Positions 34,798-43,887 of a DNA stretch of 64,000 nucleotides are shown here, piece by piece (position 1 is the stretch's first letter; each line of letters opens with the position of its first letter). The position numbers and the translations under genes are program-made. Origin of the DNA: Kitasatospora acidiphila (GTDB taxonomy: Bacteria > Actinomycetota > Actinomycetes > Streptomycetales > Streptomycetaceae); assembly GCF_006636205.1 (NCBI RefSeq), contig NZ_VIGB01000003.1:744001-808000 (forward strand), given 5' to 3'. The notes under the pieces were generated by a model. The model worked only from the letters and a program-made list of their open reading frames with translations. It was not told where the DNA came from and did no database searches.

Positions 34798-35913
34798 CTA
34801 CGGCTTGGCCCCCGGCAGGGGGTGGGCGGCGAAGAAGGCCGCGATCGTCTGCGCGGAGTCGATCGGGCCGACGGTGGCACCGGGACCGCTCGGTGCGGTG
34901 GCAACCGTCCAGGTGTGTCCGCCGCCGGCGATGCGGTCGTTGACGACCACCGACCCGTCGGCACAGCCCGACCACGTGGTCTGGGTGACGTCGGCGCTGA
35001 GGGCCTGCTCGACTCCCGCGCCCGTGCACTTGTCGCGCTGACGCCACAACTGGAGCCACGCGTCGGTCCCGTACAGCCTGCGGGCCGGGTTGCCGTCGTA
35101 GGGAATGACCCAGTCGCTGCTGCCGTGCAGATTGAGGACCGGCAGCGGGTGCCCACTGGCGGTGCAGTGGTTGCTGTCCTGGTAGAACGCACCGGAGACG
35201 GTGGCGACGGCCGCGACACCGCTGATGGTGCAGGCGGCCGACGCGGCGAAGCCGGCGCCGTCCGACTTGCCGGTCAGGTCGATCCGGGTGGCGTCGACAC
35301 AAGGCGCCTGCGCCAGCCACTGCACCAGGTCATCGGCGAACTCGTAGTCGTGCGCGGAGTCCCCGAGGTAGGGCGTGGCCTCCCAAGTCGACTTCGCACC
35401 CTCGCCGTTCAGGCCCTGGGCGTACAGCACGACGGCATTGACCCCGTCGAGCCGCGAGTACGCCTCCAACTCGCTGTCGGTCTCGCCACGTCCGGGGAAG
35501 GCGATGATCGCGAGATGCTTCGCGCCGGCGGTGCCAGCGGTGGCGGCGGACGGCAGGTGCTCGATGAACGTCCTTGACTTCCCGCCGACTTGGATCGTGT
35601 GGGTGGTCGCGGAGTTCGGGGCACCTGCACAGGCCGACCCACCGCTCACCGCCACCGTCGGGCTTGCCTGGGTCGGGCTGGCGGAGGCCGAGTTGACGGA
35701 CGTCGGCCTGACGGACGCCGGGTCGGCGGAGGCCGAGTTGGCGGAGGCCGGGCCGGCCGAGCAGCCCGCCGACGAGCCCACCGCCAGCACGGCGACGAGC
35801 CCGGCGGCCAGGCCGGACGCCGACCGGCGCAGCGGGAGGTGCCGACGCGCCTCACGTCGAATCTGGTGTCGCAAAAGTGTGCGCCTCTCTTTGGTTGACG
35901 GTACGTCAGGCAT
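34798..35913 (-). CDS. Secreted CE1/PHB-depolymerase-type esterase lipoprotein
   Basis: About 371 aa. An N-terminal export signal with a basic region (RREARRHLPLRRSASGLAAG) and a lipobox-like SSAGC is followed by a 50-residue Ala/Ser/Pro-rich spacer containing repeated SASADPAS-like units. The catalytic domain has nucleophile LTGKSDGAGF, acid region LHGSSDWVIPYDG and His in GGGHTWTVA, the pattern of feruloyl esterase/PHB depolymerase-like alpha/beta hydrolases acting on extracellular esters. The ATG at 35913 overlaps the GntR stop by 8 bp; a TTG at 35874 is an alternative that gives a more typical signal peptide. Confidence 0.82.
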   Translation of the reverse strand: MPDVPSTKERRTLLRHQIRREARRHLPLRRSASGLAAGLVAVLAVGSSAGCSAGPASANSASADPASVRPTSVNSASASPTQASPTVAVSGGSACAGAPNSATTHTIQVGGKSRTFIEHLPSAATAGTAGAKHLAIIAFPGRGETDSELEAYSRLDGVNAVVLYAQGLNGEGAKSTWEATPYLGDSAHDYEFADDLVQWLAQAPCVDATRIDLTGKSDGAGFAASAACTISGVAAVATVSGAFYQDSNHCTASGHPLPVLNLHGSSDWVIPYDGNPARRLYGTDAWLQLWRQRDKCTGAGVEQALSADVTQTTWSGCADGSVVVNDRIAGGGHTWTVATAPSGPGATVGPIDSAQTIAAFFAAHPLPGAKP

Positions 35914-36628
35914 CCGTCGACGGCTCGTCTTCTCGCGGCCGGCGCAGCAGCGTCGCGGTGCTCGCACGCAGCTCACGCAGGTGCTGTCGGGTGAGTTCCT
36001 CGGCCGCGACCGGGTTCCGGTCCCGCACCGCCTCGAAGATCGCCTGGTGCCGGTCGCGGTCGTGGACCCGGTCCTGGATGAGTCCGCGCAGGGTGCGCTG
36101 CTCCCCGCGCCGCACCGCGAGCAGCGAGTCGACGACCTCGAACAGCATCGGATTGCCGGACGCGGCGGCCAGGTCCCGGTGGAAGTTGCGGCCTCGGGGC
36201 ACCCGCGACTGCGTCGCGATCTCCACCGCGGCTGCCAGCTGGGCCAGTTGCTCGTCGGTGCGGTTCCGGGCGGCGAGCGCGGCGATGCTCGGTTCGATCG
36301 CCAGTCGCGCCTCGACGAGTTGGAGGATCTGCTCGTCCCGGATGGGCACGGAGTTGGGATTGGGCAGCACCGTCCGCCGCACCCCGGGACCGACGAAGAT
36401 CCCGGACCCGTGCCGCAGTTGGACGGCATCGGTGGCCTGCAGCCTGCGCAGCGCCTCCCGGATCGTGGGCGGGGTCACCCCGAACCGCTCGGCCATGCCC
36501 CGCACCGTGGGCAGGCTGTCGCCGGGGCCGAGCCCCTGCTCGGCGATCAGGTCGAGCAGGCCGACTGCCAGCCGCTCCGCCAGGCCGGCCGGATAGCGCG
36601 CCTGGTCATCCGCTCCACCGGTTGCCAT
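35906..36628 (-). CDS. GntR-family (FadR subgroup) transcriptional regulator
   Basis: A 240-aa regulator. The winged helix-turn-helix covers residues 10-75 (GDSLPTVRGMAERFGVTPPT, IREALRRLQATDAVQ), then an all-helical FCD effector domain (RLAIEPSIAALAARNRTDEQ, NFHRDLAAASGNPMLFEVVD) with Asp and His residues that usually bind a metal. The ATG at 36628 is spaced 8 bp from GGGGGA; an ATG five codons upstream lacks a site. It is cotranscribed with the esterase, and its own control region abuts the gene scar at 36675-37039. FadR-type regulators typically sense carboxylic acids. Confidence 0.9.
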   Translation of the reverse strand: MATGGADDQARYPAGLAERLAVGLLDLIAEQGLGPGDSLPTVRGMAERFGVTPPTIREALRRLQATDAVQLRHGSGIFVGPGVRRTVLPNPNSVPIRDEQILQLVEARLAIEPSIAALAARNRTDEQLAQLAAAVEIATQSRVPRGRNFHRDLAAASGNPMLFEVVDSLLAVRRGEQRTLRGLIQDRVHDRDRHQAIFEAVRDRNPVAAEELTRQHLRELRASTATLLRRPREDEPSTDA

Positions 36629-36674
36629 GACCGAATCCCCCATTCAGCAATTGACCAAGTGACTATATCAATCC

Positions 36675-36779
36675 TCGCCGGACGACACCGCGGCCGTGGT
36701 GGCGATGCTCGTCGGCGACGACGCCGCCGCGCTGACGGGCCAGGTCGTCACCGTCGACGGCGGCCTGGTGATGCGCTAG
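36675..36779 (+). pseudogene. Remnant of an SDR oxidoreductase C-terminus
   Basis: Only the last about 34 residues of a short-chain dehydrogenase remain (SPDDTAAVVAMLVGDDAAAL, TGQVVTVDGGLVMR, stop TAG). The VTVDGGLVM end is diagnostic of the family. An in-frame stop lies just upstream and no start, Rossmann motif or YxxxK is present. Confidence 0.7.
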
Positions 36780-36785
36780 GAACAC

Positions 36786-37039
36786 GCGCGGCGATCAGCC
36801 GCGGCGCGATGCCCGACGGGCCGGCCCTGCAGACCCACATGGTCGCCGAGAACAACCGGCTCGCCTCCCGCAGCGTCTGGGACGGCACCATCGCCGGGAC
36901 CGGCCGTGCGGGCGACTTCACCACCCTCGACTTCTTCCGTGTCGAGGACGGGCTGATCGTCGAGCACTGGGAGTCGGTCGACTGGGTGAGGGCCTATCAG
37001 GCATTCGGGCTGCTGCCCGACGACATCCGGGACATCTGA
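36786..37039 (+). pseudogene. Remnant of a SnoaL/NTF2-like protein
   Basis: The C-terminal half of a SnoaL-like polyketide-cyclase-fold protein: MVAENNRLASRSVWDGTIAG, TTLDFFRVEDGLIVEHWESV, FGLLPDDIRDI and a stop. The N-terminal half with the first helices is missing. An ATG at 36809 could in principle give a 76-aa product. It begins 6 bp after the SDR stump, so one deletion may have removed the DNA between two formerly separate genes. Confidence 0.65.
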
Positions 37040-37088
37040 GACATCTGCGCTAGACCTGACTCAACGTCAGCGGAAAGGAAGACCGGAG

Positions 37089-37733
37089 ATGACCACCGCA
37101 ATCGTAGGCGTCGGCAGCATCGGCAGCACCCTCGCCCGGCACCTGGTCGCCGGGGGCGAGAACGTCGTCCTGGCCGGGAAGGGCGCCTCGCGTGCCAACG
37201 AGCTCGCAGCCGAGCTCGGGCCGCTCGCCCAGGCGGCCCCCTCCGTGCCGGACGCGATCGCGAGCGCGGACACGGTCGTGCTCGCCATCTGGCTGGACCA
37301 CATGCGGGAGCTGGTCCCGCAGGTCGCACCCCTGCTGGACGGCAAGGTCGTGATCGACCCGTCGAATCCGATCGCGTTCGACGACAAGGGCCAGATCGTG
37401 CGGTCGCTGCCCGAAGGGCAGTCGGCCGGGTCGGTGGCCGCCGCCCTGCTGCCCGAAGGCGCCCACTACGTCAAGGCGTTCGGCACCCTCGCCGCGGAGG
37501 CTCTCGCCGCGAGCGCCAACCGCACGCCGCATCGCGCGGTGCTCTTCTACGCCACCGACGACGACAGCGCGGCAAGGGCGGCCGAGCGGCTGATCCGCAC
37601 GGCCGGGTTCGAGCCCGTCAAGGCCGGCGGCCTGGCCGCCGCCGGACGCATCGAGGCACCCGGCGGCGACCTGCACCAGTTCGGCTTCAACGGCGAGGTC
37701 GTCGACCTGGACCGGGCACGAGCTGCTGTGTGA
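37089..37733 (+). CDS. NADPH-dependent F420 reductase-like oxidoreductase
   Basis: A 214-aa Rossmann-fold protein. The dinucleotide-binding loop is IVGVGSIGSTLARHL, followed by VVLAGKGASRANELAAELG, VVLAIWLDHMRELVPQ, KVVIDPSNP and a C-terminal segment with VKAFGTLAAEALA. This is the arrangement of F420:NADP oxidoreductase-like proteins and related reductases. It probably uses NADP(H) on a cofactor or small carbonyl. A CTGAC-TCAAC-GTCAG dyad sits just upstream (37056-37070), and GGAAAGGAAGACCGGAG provides the ribosome site. Its former partners may be the decayed SDR and SnoaL genes upstream. Confidence 0.85.
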   Translation: MTTAIVGVGSIGSTLARHLVAGGENVVLAGKGASRANELAAELGPLAQAAPSVPDAIASADTVVLAIWLDHMRELVPQVAPLLDGKVVIDPSNPIAFDDKGQIVRSLPEGQSAGSVAAALLPEGAHYVKAFGTLAAEALAASANRTPHRAVLFYATDDDSAARAAERLIRTAGFEPVKAGGLAAAGRIEAPGGDLHQFGFNGEVVDLDRARAAV

Positions 37734-37879
37734 TCGTCATGATCCTCGGGAGCAGCTGACCGCTCCGCAGCGGTGGGCAATTCACCGACTCTGGCCGGGC
37801 TCGGTGCCGCAGCAGGCCGCCCGCCGCCTTGCCAAGCGCTGCCCCGGCAGGGCTCCCGGCAAGGCGGCCAGCCCGGGGT

Positions 37880-38974
37880 TCAGGGTTCGCGTCGCAGGGC
37901 GAGCACGGCCGCATCGTCGTTCAGCCCGTCGGTGGCCCAGGACTGCACGTCGGCCAGCAGCTGGGCGAGGAGGGCGTCCGGCTCCGCGGCGGTGAGGTCG
38001 GTGGCCAGGCGGGCGGCGAGGGGGTAGAAGTCGCCGGCCGCGTTCCTCGCCTCGGCCACCCCGTCGGTGTAGAGGAGCAGCAGGTCGCCGCGGTGGAGGT
38101 CGAAGGTGCGGCTGCGGTAGGGCTCGCCGGTCAGTGCGCGCAGTGCCAGCGGTGGTGCGAAGGCGGGCGGCTCCAGCGCCGTCACCACCCGGGAGCGGTG
38201 GCGCAGCAGCGGGGGTGGGTGGCCGCAGTTGACGACCTCGGCCGGCCCCGTCGCGGTGGGGATGCCGAGTAGGACGGCGGTGACGAAGCGCTCTCCCTTG
38301 GGGCGGTTGGCGAGGGCGGTGTCCAGTCGCTCGGCCAGGCCGGCCAGCTCCGGCTCGGTGCGGGCCGCCTCGCGGAACACCCCGAGCACGTCGGCGGCGG
38401 TCTCCACCGCCGCCAGTCCCTTGCCCTGGACGTCGCCGAGCAGGATCCGGATGCCGTGCTCGGTCTCCATGACCTCGTACAGGTCCCCGCCGATGCGGGC
38501 CTCGGCCGCGGCGGCCAGGTAGCGCACGGCGATCCGCAGCGCTCCCACCCGCGCGGGCACGGGGCGCAGCAGGGCGCGCTGGGCAGCCTCCGCGACGGTG
38601 CGGACCTGGAGGAGCTCGTGCTCGCGCGCCCGGACCAGCAGGGTGGTGGCCGTGCTCGCCAAGGTCACCGCTGCCACCGCCGTCAAGGTGGCCAGCTGGA
38701 CGGCGAGCGGCACATCCGGGTTGGCCAGCACGAGCAGGGCCACTCCCGCCGCCGCCACGACCCCGGCCGTCGCCGGCACTTTCGGTGAGCGGGTGCCCGC
38801 GCTGGCCAGCACCGGGAGGCAGGCCAGGACCGGCGAGAGGGTCGACCCCGGGCCGGTGGCGAGATCCACCAGCACCGCGAGGGCGACCAGTCCGTAGGAG
38901 CCGAGCAGCAGGGCCTGCCGGCGGGAGGGCAGGCCCGAGGGGAGCAGCCCTTTCCCGGTGTCCGGTTCAGGCAT
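37880..38974 (-). CDS. SpoIIE/PP2C-type protein phosphatase with membrane domain
   Basis: A 364-aa protein. Several hydrophobic helices occupy residues 20-125. The phosphatase domain has RIGGDLYEVMETEHGIRILL, GDVQGKGLAAVETAA, CGHPPPLL, LLLLYTDGVAEARN and LNDDAAVLALRR, with the metal-binding Asp residues of the RsbU/SpoIIE family. It should dephosphorylate an anti-anti-sigma partner in a switching cascade; no sensor domain is visible besides the membrane part. The ATG follows GGAGG at 5 bp. It is monocistronic. Confidence 0.92.
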   Translation of the reverse strand: MPEPDTGKGLLPSGLPSRRQALLLGSYGLVALAVLVDLATGPGSTLSPVLACLPVLASAGTRSPKVPATAGVVAAAGVALLVLANPDVPLAVQLATLTAVAAVTLASTATTLLVRAREHELLQVRTVAEAAQRALLRPVPARVGALRIAVRYLAAAAEARIGGDLYEVMETEHGIRILLGDVQGKGLAAVETAADVLGVFREAARTEPELAGLAERLDTALANRPKGERFVTAVLLGIPTATGPAEVVNCGHPPPLLRHRSRVVTALEPPAFAPPLALRALTGEPYRSRTFDLHRGDLLLLYTDGVAEARNAAGDFYPLAARLATDLTAAEPDALLAQLLADVQSWATDGLNDDAAVLALRREP

Positions 38975-39095
38975 CGTCGCCTCCAGGTGGGTGCGGACCG
39001 GCTTCCTCTCCTCACTGTCGTTCGCGAGCCGGGCTGCGGCCACCGGACCGGGATGCCGCCGGGCCGCCGCAGCCCCGGCATCGCCAGACCGTGGA

Positions 39096-40874
39096 TCAGT
39101 ACCAGGGCGGCGGGTCAGCCCGCACTGAACCGTCGTCCCCGGTGCCGCAGGCCGGCCGAGGAGTCGTCGGGCCGGTCAAGTCGACGGCCACGTCCGGGCG
39201 CCACGGGAGCAGCGCGAGGTCCTGCTCCTGCAGGGCGAGGACCAGGGCCGAGTCGGGCAGCGCCCGCCGCAGTTCGCGCAGCAGCGCCTCGGCGGTCGGC
39301 CGGTCGAGTCCGGCGGTGGGTTCGTCGAGCAGCAGGATGCGCGGCCGGCGCAGGACGGCGCGGGCGACGGCGAGGCGGCGCCGCTGTCCTTGGGACAGCG
39401 CGCGACCACCCTGGCCCACCGGCGTGTCCGGGTGCAGGGCATCGAGTCCGACCACCGCAAGCGCGGCGCGCAACTGCTCGGGGGCGGCGAGCGGTGCGGC
39501 CAGGCACAGGTTCGCGGCGACGGTCGCATCGGCGAGCCAGTCGTCGGCCTCGACCAGGGTGAGCACGTCGGCGACGGCCTCGGCGGGCAGGTCCGCGACG
39601 GGGGCGGCGCCCAGCCGCACCCGGCCTGCGGCGGCCGGCACCCGGCCGGCCAACTGCCCCAGGAGCGTGGACTTCCCGCTGCCGTTGGGGCCGGTGACCA
39701 CGACCAGCCGGGGAGCACGGACAGTGAACGTCAGTGGCCGCCCGCCGTTTCCGGCGGGCAGGTCCGCCACCGTGAGCACCGGGCCACCCGGCGTCAGGGC
39801 GGGCGGCTGCCGGTCGGCGACGGTCGCATCGGCCAGCCAGCCGTCGGCGACCACCTCGACGGGCAGGTCCACCACCGTGAGCACCGGGCCACCCCGCGTC
39901 AGGGCGGGCCGCTGCCGGTCGGCGACGGCTGCGGCGAGCGGGCCGAGGCGCTCGGCCGCGTCCTGGGCGGCGGCCAGCTCCTGGAGCAGTTGCGGAAGGC
40001 GGTCCAGCAGCTCCCACGCCGCCGCGAGCAGCAGCACCTCGCCGACGGCGTCGGCCACCGGCTGCGACCAGATGCCTGCCTGCAGGGCGAGCAGCAGGGC
40101 GAGCCCCTGGCCGAGGGCGGCGAGCAGCCGCAGGCCCAGGCGTCCCGTGCGCTGCTCGGCCGCCACTGCGGCGGCGGCCGCCTCCTCGCGCTCCAGCGCC
40201 GCCGCGACGACCGCGCGGACCTGCGGCACCGCGTCCAGGCAGCGCAGTTCGTTGCGGGCGGCCCGGGCGGCGATCAGGTCCGTCTGTGCGCCGGTCCGCG
40301 CAGCGGCGGCGTCGGCGAGGTGCCGCCGGGCCCGGCGGCCGCTGCGGATCGCCCACCAGCCGCCGCCCGCGAACACGGCGAACTCGGCGGCGCCGAGCAT
40401 CGGGCTCGCCCGCAGCAGCAGCGCCTCCACCAGCACAACGGTGACCGCGCACCCGGCGAGTGGGGCGACGGCCTGGGCCGGCAGGCCGGCCACGGCCTCG
40501 ACGTCGGTGGTCAGGCGGGCGAGCAGGGTTCCGTCGCGTTGGGCGCGGAGCTCGCGCGCACTCAGTTCGCCGGTGCCCTTCACCAGGCGGCCGCGCAGGG
40601 TCACGGTCGTGGCGAGGACGACTCGGTGGCTGACCAACCGTTCGAGGTAGCGCAGCGAGGTGCGCAGCAGGGCGAGGGCGCGGACGGTCCCCGACGGGTA
40701 CATCCACGACCAGGTCGTGTTGGCCAGCAGCGTCACCACCGCACAGGCCGTCAGGAACCAACCGGACAGGCCCAGCAGGGCCGCCGCGCTCAGTTCCGCC
40801 GCCGCGGCCAGTGTGAGGCCGGCGGCCAGGTCGCGGCGGGGCACGGTGTGGCGCAGTAGTCGCCAGGCGTTCAA
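39096..40874 (-). CDS. cydC: Thiol reductant ABC exporter subunit CydC
   Basis: A 592-aa half-transporter with an N-terminal membrane domain (about 1-300) and a C-terminal ATPase (Walker A VTGPNGSGKSTLL, signature LSQGQRRRLAVARA, Walker B RILLLDEPTAGLD). With CydD it exports glutathione/cysteine-type thiols or affects heme loading, needed for cytochrome bd assembly. The TTG start overlaps the cydD stop (TTGA). The linker between the domains (about residues 315-375) contains an internal duplication (VADRQRPALTRGGPVLTVVD and VADRQPPALTPGGPVLTVAD), not expected in the family. Confidence 0.93.
   Translation of the reverse strand: MNAWRLLRHTVPRRDLAAGLTLAAAAELSAAALLGLSGWFLTACAVVTLLANTTWSWMYPSGTVRALALLRTSLRYLERLVSHRVVLATTVTLRGRLVKGTGELSARELRAQRDGTLLARLTTDVEAVAGLPAQAVAPLAGCAVTVVLVEALLLRASPMLGAAEFAVFAGGGWWAIRSGRRARRHLADAAAARTGAQTDLIAARAARNELRCLDAVPQVRAVVAAALEREEAAAAAVAAEQRTGRLGLRLLAALGQGLALLLALQAGIWSQPVADAVGEVLLLAAAWELLDRLPQLLQELAAAQDAAERLGPLAAAVADRQRPALTRGGPVLTVVDLPVEVVADGWLADATVADRQPPALTPGGPVLTVADLPAGNGGRPLTFTVRAPRLVVVTGPNGSGKSTLLGQLAGRVPAAAGRVRLGAAPVADLPAEAVADVLTLVEADDWLADATVAANLCLAAPLAAPEQLRAALAVVGLDALHPDTPVGQGGRALSQGQRRRLAVARAVLRRPRILLLDEPTAGLDRPTAEALLRELRRALPDSALVLALQEQDLALLPWRPDVAVDLTGPTTPRPACGTGDDGSVRADPPPWY
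39755..39928. repeat. 69-bp direct repeat inside cydC
   Basis: Copies at 39755-39823 and 39860-39928 match at 66 of 69 positions by my alignment, 105 bp apart and in frame. A shorter related piece (GACGGTCGCATCGGCGAGCC) occurs again near 39518. Confidence 0.85.
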
Positions 40875-42616
40875 TGAGGCCGTCCCCGGTCCAGGCGGAT
40901 CGTCCGGTCCGCGAGTGGGAGCAGTGCGGGGCTGTGGGTGGCGAGCAGCACGCTCCGGCCGTGCGTCAGCGTGCGCACGGCCGCCACCACACGAGCCTCC
41001 GCCACCGGGTCGAGGTGGGCGGTGGGCTCGTCCAGGCAGAGCAGCGGTGCGTCCCGCAACAAGGCTCGTACCAGGGCGAGTTGCTGGGACTGGCCGGAGG
41101 AGAGCCCGCTCCCCCGCTCGCCGACCGCGGTGTCCAGCCCGCCGGGCAGGTCGGAGAGCAGGTCGCCGAAGCCGAGCGTGCCGAAGGCGGCGGCGAGTTC
41201 CGCGTCGGTGGCGTCCGGCCGGGCCAGCAGCAGGTTGTCACGGACCGTGCCGGGCAGCAGGTGTGCGGGTTGGCCGACCCAGGCGACCGCGGCGGGTGAC
41301 GGCGGCTGGGAGGTGCCGTCCCACTCGTGGGTGACGGTTCCGGCGGTCGGTTCGGCGAGTCCCGCCGCGACGGCGAGCAGGGTCGACTTGCCCGCGCCGC
41401 TCGGCCCGGTGACGGCGAGGAAGGCACCCGGGGCGAGCTGGAGCCGCACGCCCTCCAAGGCGGGATCCACCCGGCCGGGGTGACGGACCGTCACCCCCTC
41501 CAGCTGCACGCCGACCGTGCCGCCGCTGCGTCGGGCCGGCGCGGGCTGGTCCGGGTCCTCGCCCGCGGTGCCGGCGCTGCCGAGGGTCTTCTCGATCAGC
41601 TCCGCCGCGGCGCGGGCCTCGGCGCGGGCATGGTAGCCGCGGGCCAGGTCGCGGGCGGGGGCGAAGTAGGCGGGGGTGAGCACCAGCACGAAGAGCGCGG
41701 TGGCCAGGCTCATATGGCCTGGTACCAGCGGGAGTTGGAGGTAGTTGAGGAGCGCAAGACCGCAGTAGGTCGCCACCACGGCGAGGCTGCCGGTGATCAG
41801 CAGCTCGATCCAGGCGGTGGAGAGGAAGGCGACCCGCAGCACCGTCTGGGTGCGGTGGGCCAGTTCCTCGTCGTCCTCGCGCAGCGAGAGCGCGGCGGCC
41901 TCCCGGGCGCCCAGTCCGATCAGCGTGGGCAGTCCGCGCAGCTGGTCGAGCAGGCGGGCGCTGTGGTGGCGCACCGCCGTGAGCTGCGCGTGGACGGCGG
42001 CCTGGGTGCCGAGGCCGATGACCTTGAGGTTGGCGGGCAGCAGCGGTGTGGCGGCGACCAGGATCAGTGCCACGAACCAGCCGCGGGTGGCGATGGCCGC
42101 CAGGGTCAGGCCGCTGCCCAGCAGCATCGTGGTGCGGGCGGGGACGTACTCGGTGAGCCATTCCGACAGCCGGGCCACCTCGCCGGTCAGGGACTCGGCG
42201 AGGGCGGCGTCACCGAGTCCGGTGCGGGTGGGCCCGTGCGCAGGCAGGGTCGCGGCGAGCAGGCGCTCGCGCAGTGCCGCGCGCACCCGGCGGGCGCCGC
42301 GCGCGGCAGCCGCGTCGGCGGTGCACAGCAGCACGGACCGGACCGCCAGTCCCGCGAGGACGAGGCCCGCGCCGGGCAGGACGCGTACCGGGATCCGTGC
42401 ACCGTTCTGGCTGGTGAGCCCGCGCTGGGCGGCCCAGGCCAGGCCTGCCGCCCAGAGCACCGTGCCCAGCGGTGCCAGCCCGCGCAGCAGGCCCGCCCGC
42501 CGCAGCTCCCCGCGTCCGGGCTCGGCCCACGCTTGCAGCCGGGCCGACACCTCGTCGTCCTGGCCCCTGGCCCGCTCGTCGCCGAGTTCGGTCAGCAGGG
42601 CGGTCGAAGTGCTCAC
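40871..42616 (-). CDS. cydD: Thiol reductant ABC exporter subunit CydD
   Basis: A 581-aa half-transporter partner of CydC. The membrane domain spans about residues 40-330, then the ATPase has Walker A VTGPSGAGKSTLL, signature LSSGQSQQLALVRALL, Walker B PLLCLDEPTAHLD and H-loop LLATHS. The GTG start overlaps the cydB stop (GTGA), and its own stop overlaps cydC. Streptomycetes often carry cydCD fused or as separate genes; here they are separate and in the order A-B-D-C. Confidence 0.93.
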   Translation of the reverse strand: MSTSTALLTELGDERARGQDDEVSARLQAWAEPGRGELRRAGLLRGLAPLGTVLWAAGLAWAAQRGLTSQNGARIPVRVLPGAGLVLAGLAVRSVLLCTADAAAARGARRVRAALRERLLAATLPAHGPTRTGLGDAALAESLTGEVARLSEWLTEYVPARTTMLLGSGLTLAAIATRGWFVALILVAATPLLPANLKVIGLGTQAAVHAQLTAVRHHSARLLDQLRGLPTLIGLGAREAAALSLREDDEELAHRTQTVLRVAFLSTAWIELLITGSLAVVATYCGLALLNYLQLPLVPGHMSLATALFVLVLTPAYFAPARDLARGYHARAEARAAAELIEKTLGSAGTAGEDPDQPAPARRSGGTVGVQLEGVTVRHPGRVDPALEGVRLQLAPGAFLAVTGPSGAGKSTLLAVAAGLAEPTAGTVTHEWDGTSQPPSPAAVAWVGQPAHLLPGTVRDNLLLARPDATDAELAAAFGTLGFGDLLSDLPGGLDTAVGERGSGLSSGQSQQLALVRALLRDAPLLCLDEPTAHLDPVAEARVVAAVRTLTHGRSVLLATHSPALLPLADRTIRLDRGRPH

Positions 42617-43887
42617 GTCCGAACCCTCGCGGAGTCCGCGTCTTGCGGGTCGAGATCGAAGACCCCGTCCCGCTGGTCGCGCCGGTCGCTGAGGAGCCAG
42701 GCGAGCAGGGCCGTCGCCGAGAGGAGGGCGACGCCCACCGGGTCGATCCAGCTGGCGATGCCGCCGAAGACGTCCTGGGACACGGCCGCCAGCCCGATGC
42801 CCGGCACGGTGAGCAGCACGCGCCGGGCGACGACCACGAGGCCGCCCGGCTCGGGCCGGGCCTGACGGGCTTCTCGCGCCCGCACCCGCAGCGGGGCGAG
42901 CGGCGCCTCGGGGGTTTGGGTGAACTTGCCGCGGAAGGCCCACCACGCGTACGCGTTGTAGGCGAACACCACCGGCATGCACAGTCCCACGCCGACCACC
43001 AGGAAGGTCTGCGAGCTGTGCGGACTGGAGGCCTGATGCAGCGTCAGCTCAGGTGGCACGATCACCGGGGCGGTGGCGGCCACCAGTGCCAGCAGACCGC
43101 AGACCTGGGCCGCGACCACGCCCGCGAAGGGCCGCCAGTCCGGCCGCCGCCCGAATCCGTGCCAGGCCACGGCCCCCGCGGCCACCGCCCCGGCGACCGC
43201 GGTCCAGTACAGCGCCGCGCGCACGGGCTCGTCGAAGCGGAACTTCTCCGGATCGGCGATCTCCAGGCCGAAGCCGAGGATCAGCGCGGCCACGGTGGTG
43301 CCCACCAGCAGCGGGCGCCCGGCCCGGCCCGCCCGCTCGCGGGCCGCGCCCTCGGTCTTGTCCTGCAGCCAGGCGGCACCGGCCAGCAGGTACAGCACCA
43401 CCAGGCCGAGCGCGCACAGCACGCTGTAGGGGGTGAGCCAGTCGAAGGCGCCGCCGCTGAACGAACCGCCGTGCTGCCGCAGGCCGCTGAGCACGCCGCC
43501 GAGCACCAGGCCCTGGCAGAGGGTCGCGGCGACCGAGGCCCAGCCGAACAGCAGGGCCCAGCCGCGCCGGTAGCCGGCTGCGGCGCTCTGGAACTCAAGT
43601 CCCATGCCGCGCAGGATGATTGCGAGGAGCATGCCGATCAGCGGCAGGTAGACCCCGGGCAGCACGGTCGCGTAGACGCCGGGTAGCCCGGCCCACAGGG
43701 CGACGCCGGCCAGCACGAGCCAGCTCTCGTTGGCGTCCCAGGCGGTGGCGATCAGCTCGCCGTGCTCGCGCCGGCCCTCCCCCTTCGCGAACAGGCTGAG
43801 CATGCCGACGCCCAGGTCGTAGCCGTCCAGGACGACGTACATGCCGAGCGAGAGCAGGACGAGGGCGTAGGTGGCGTACTCAAGCAA
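42613..43887 (-). CDS. cydB: Cytochrome bd ubiquinol/menaquinol oxidase subunit II
   Basis: A 424-aa membrane subunit. The start region is LSLGMYVVLDGYDLGVGMLS, followed by VWDANE-type WDANESWLVLAGVALWAG and LRGMGLEFQSA, all hallmarks of CydB. It pairs with CydA to form the high-affinity terminal oxidase used under low oxygen. It is longer than the usual about 340 residues because of a charged loop and C-terminal extension. It starts at TTG overlapping the cydA stop by 8 bp. Confidence 0.94.
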   Translation of the reverse strand: MLEYATYALVLLSLGMYVVLDGYDLGVGMLSLFAKGEGRREHGELIATAWDANESWLVLAGVALWAGLPGVYATVLPGVYLPLIGMLLAIILRGMGLEFQSAAAGYRRGWALLFGWASVAATLCQGLVLGGVLSGLRQHGGSFSGGAFDWLTPYSVLCALGLVVLYLLAGAAWLQDKTEGAARERAGRAGRPLLVGTTVAALILGFGLEIADPEKFRFDEPVRAALYWTAVAGAVAAGAVAWHGFGRRPDWRPFAGVVAAQVCGLLALVAATAPVIVPPELTLHQASSPHSSQTFLVVGVGLCMPVVFAYNAYAWWAFRGKFTQTPEAPLAPLRVRAREARQARPEPGGLVVVARRVLLTVPGIGLAAVSQDVFGGIASWIDPVGVALLSATALLAWLLSDRRDQRDGVFDLDPQDADSARVRT

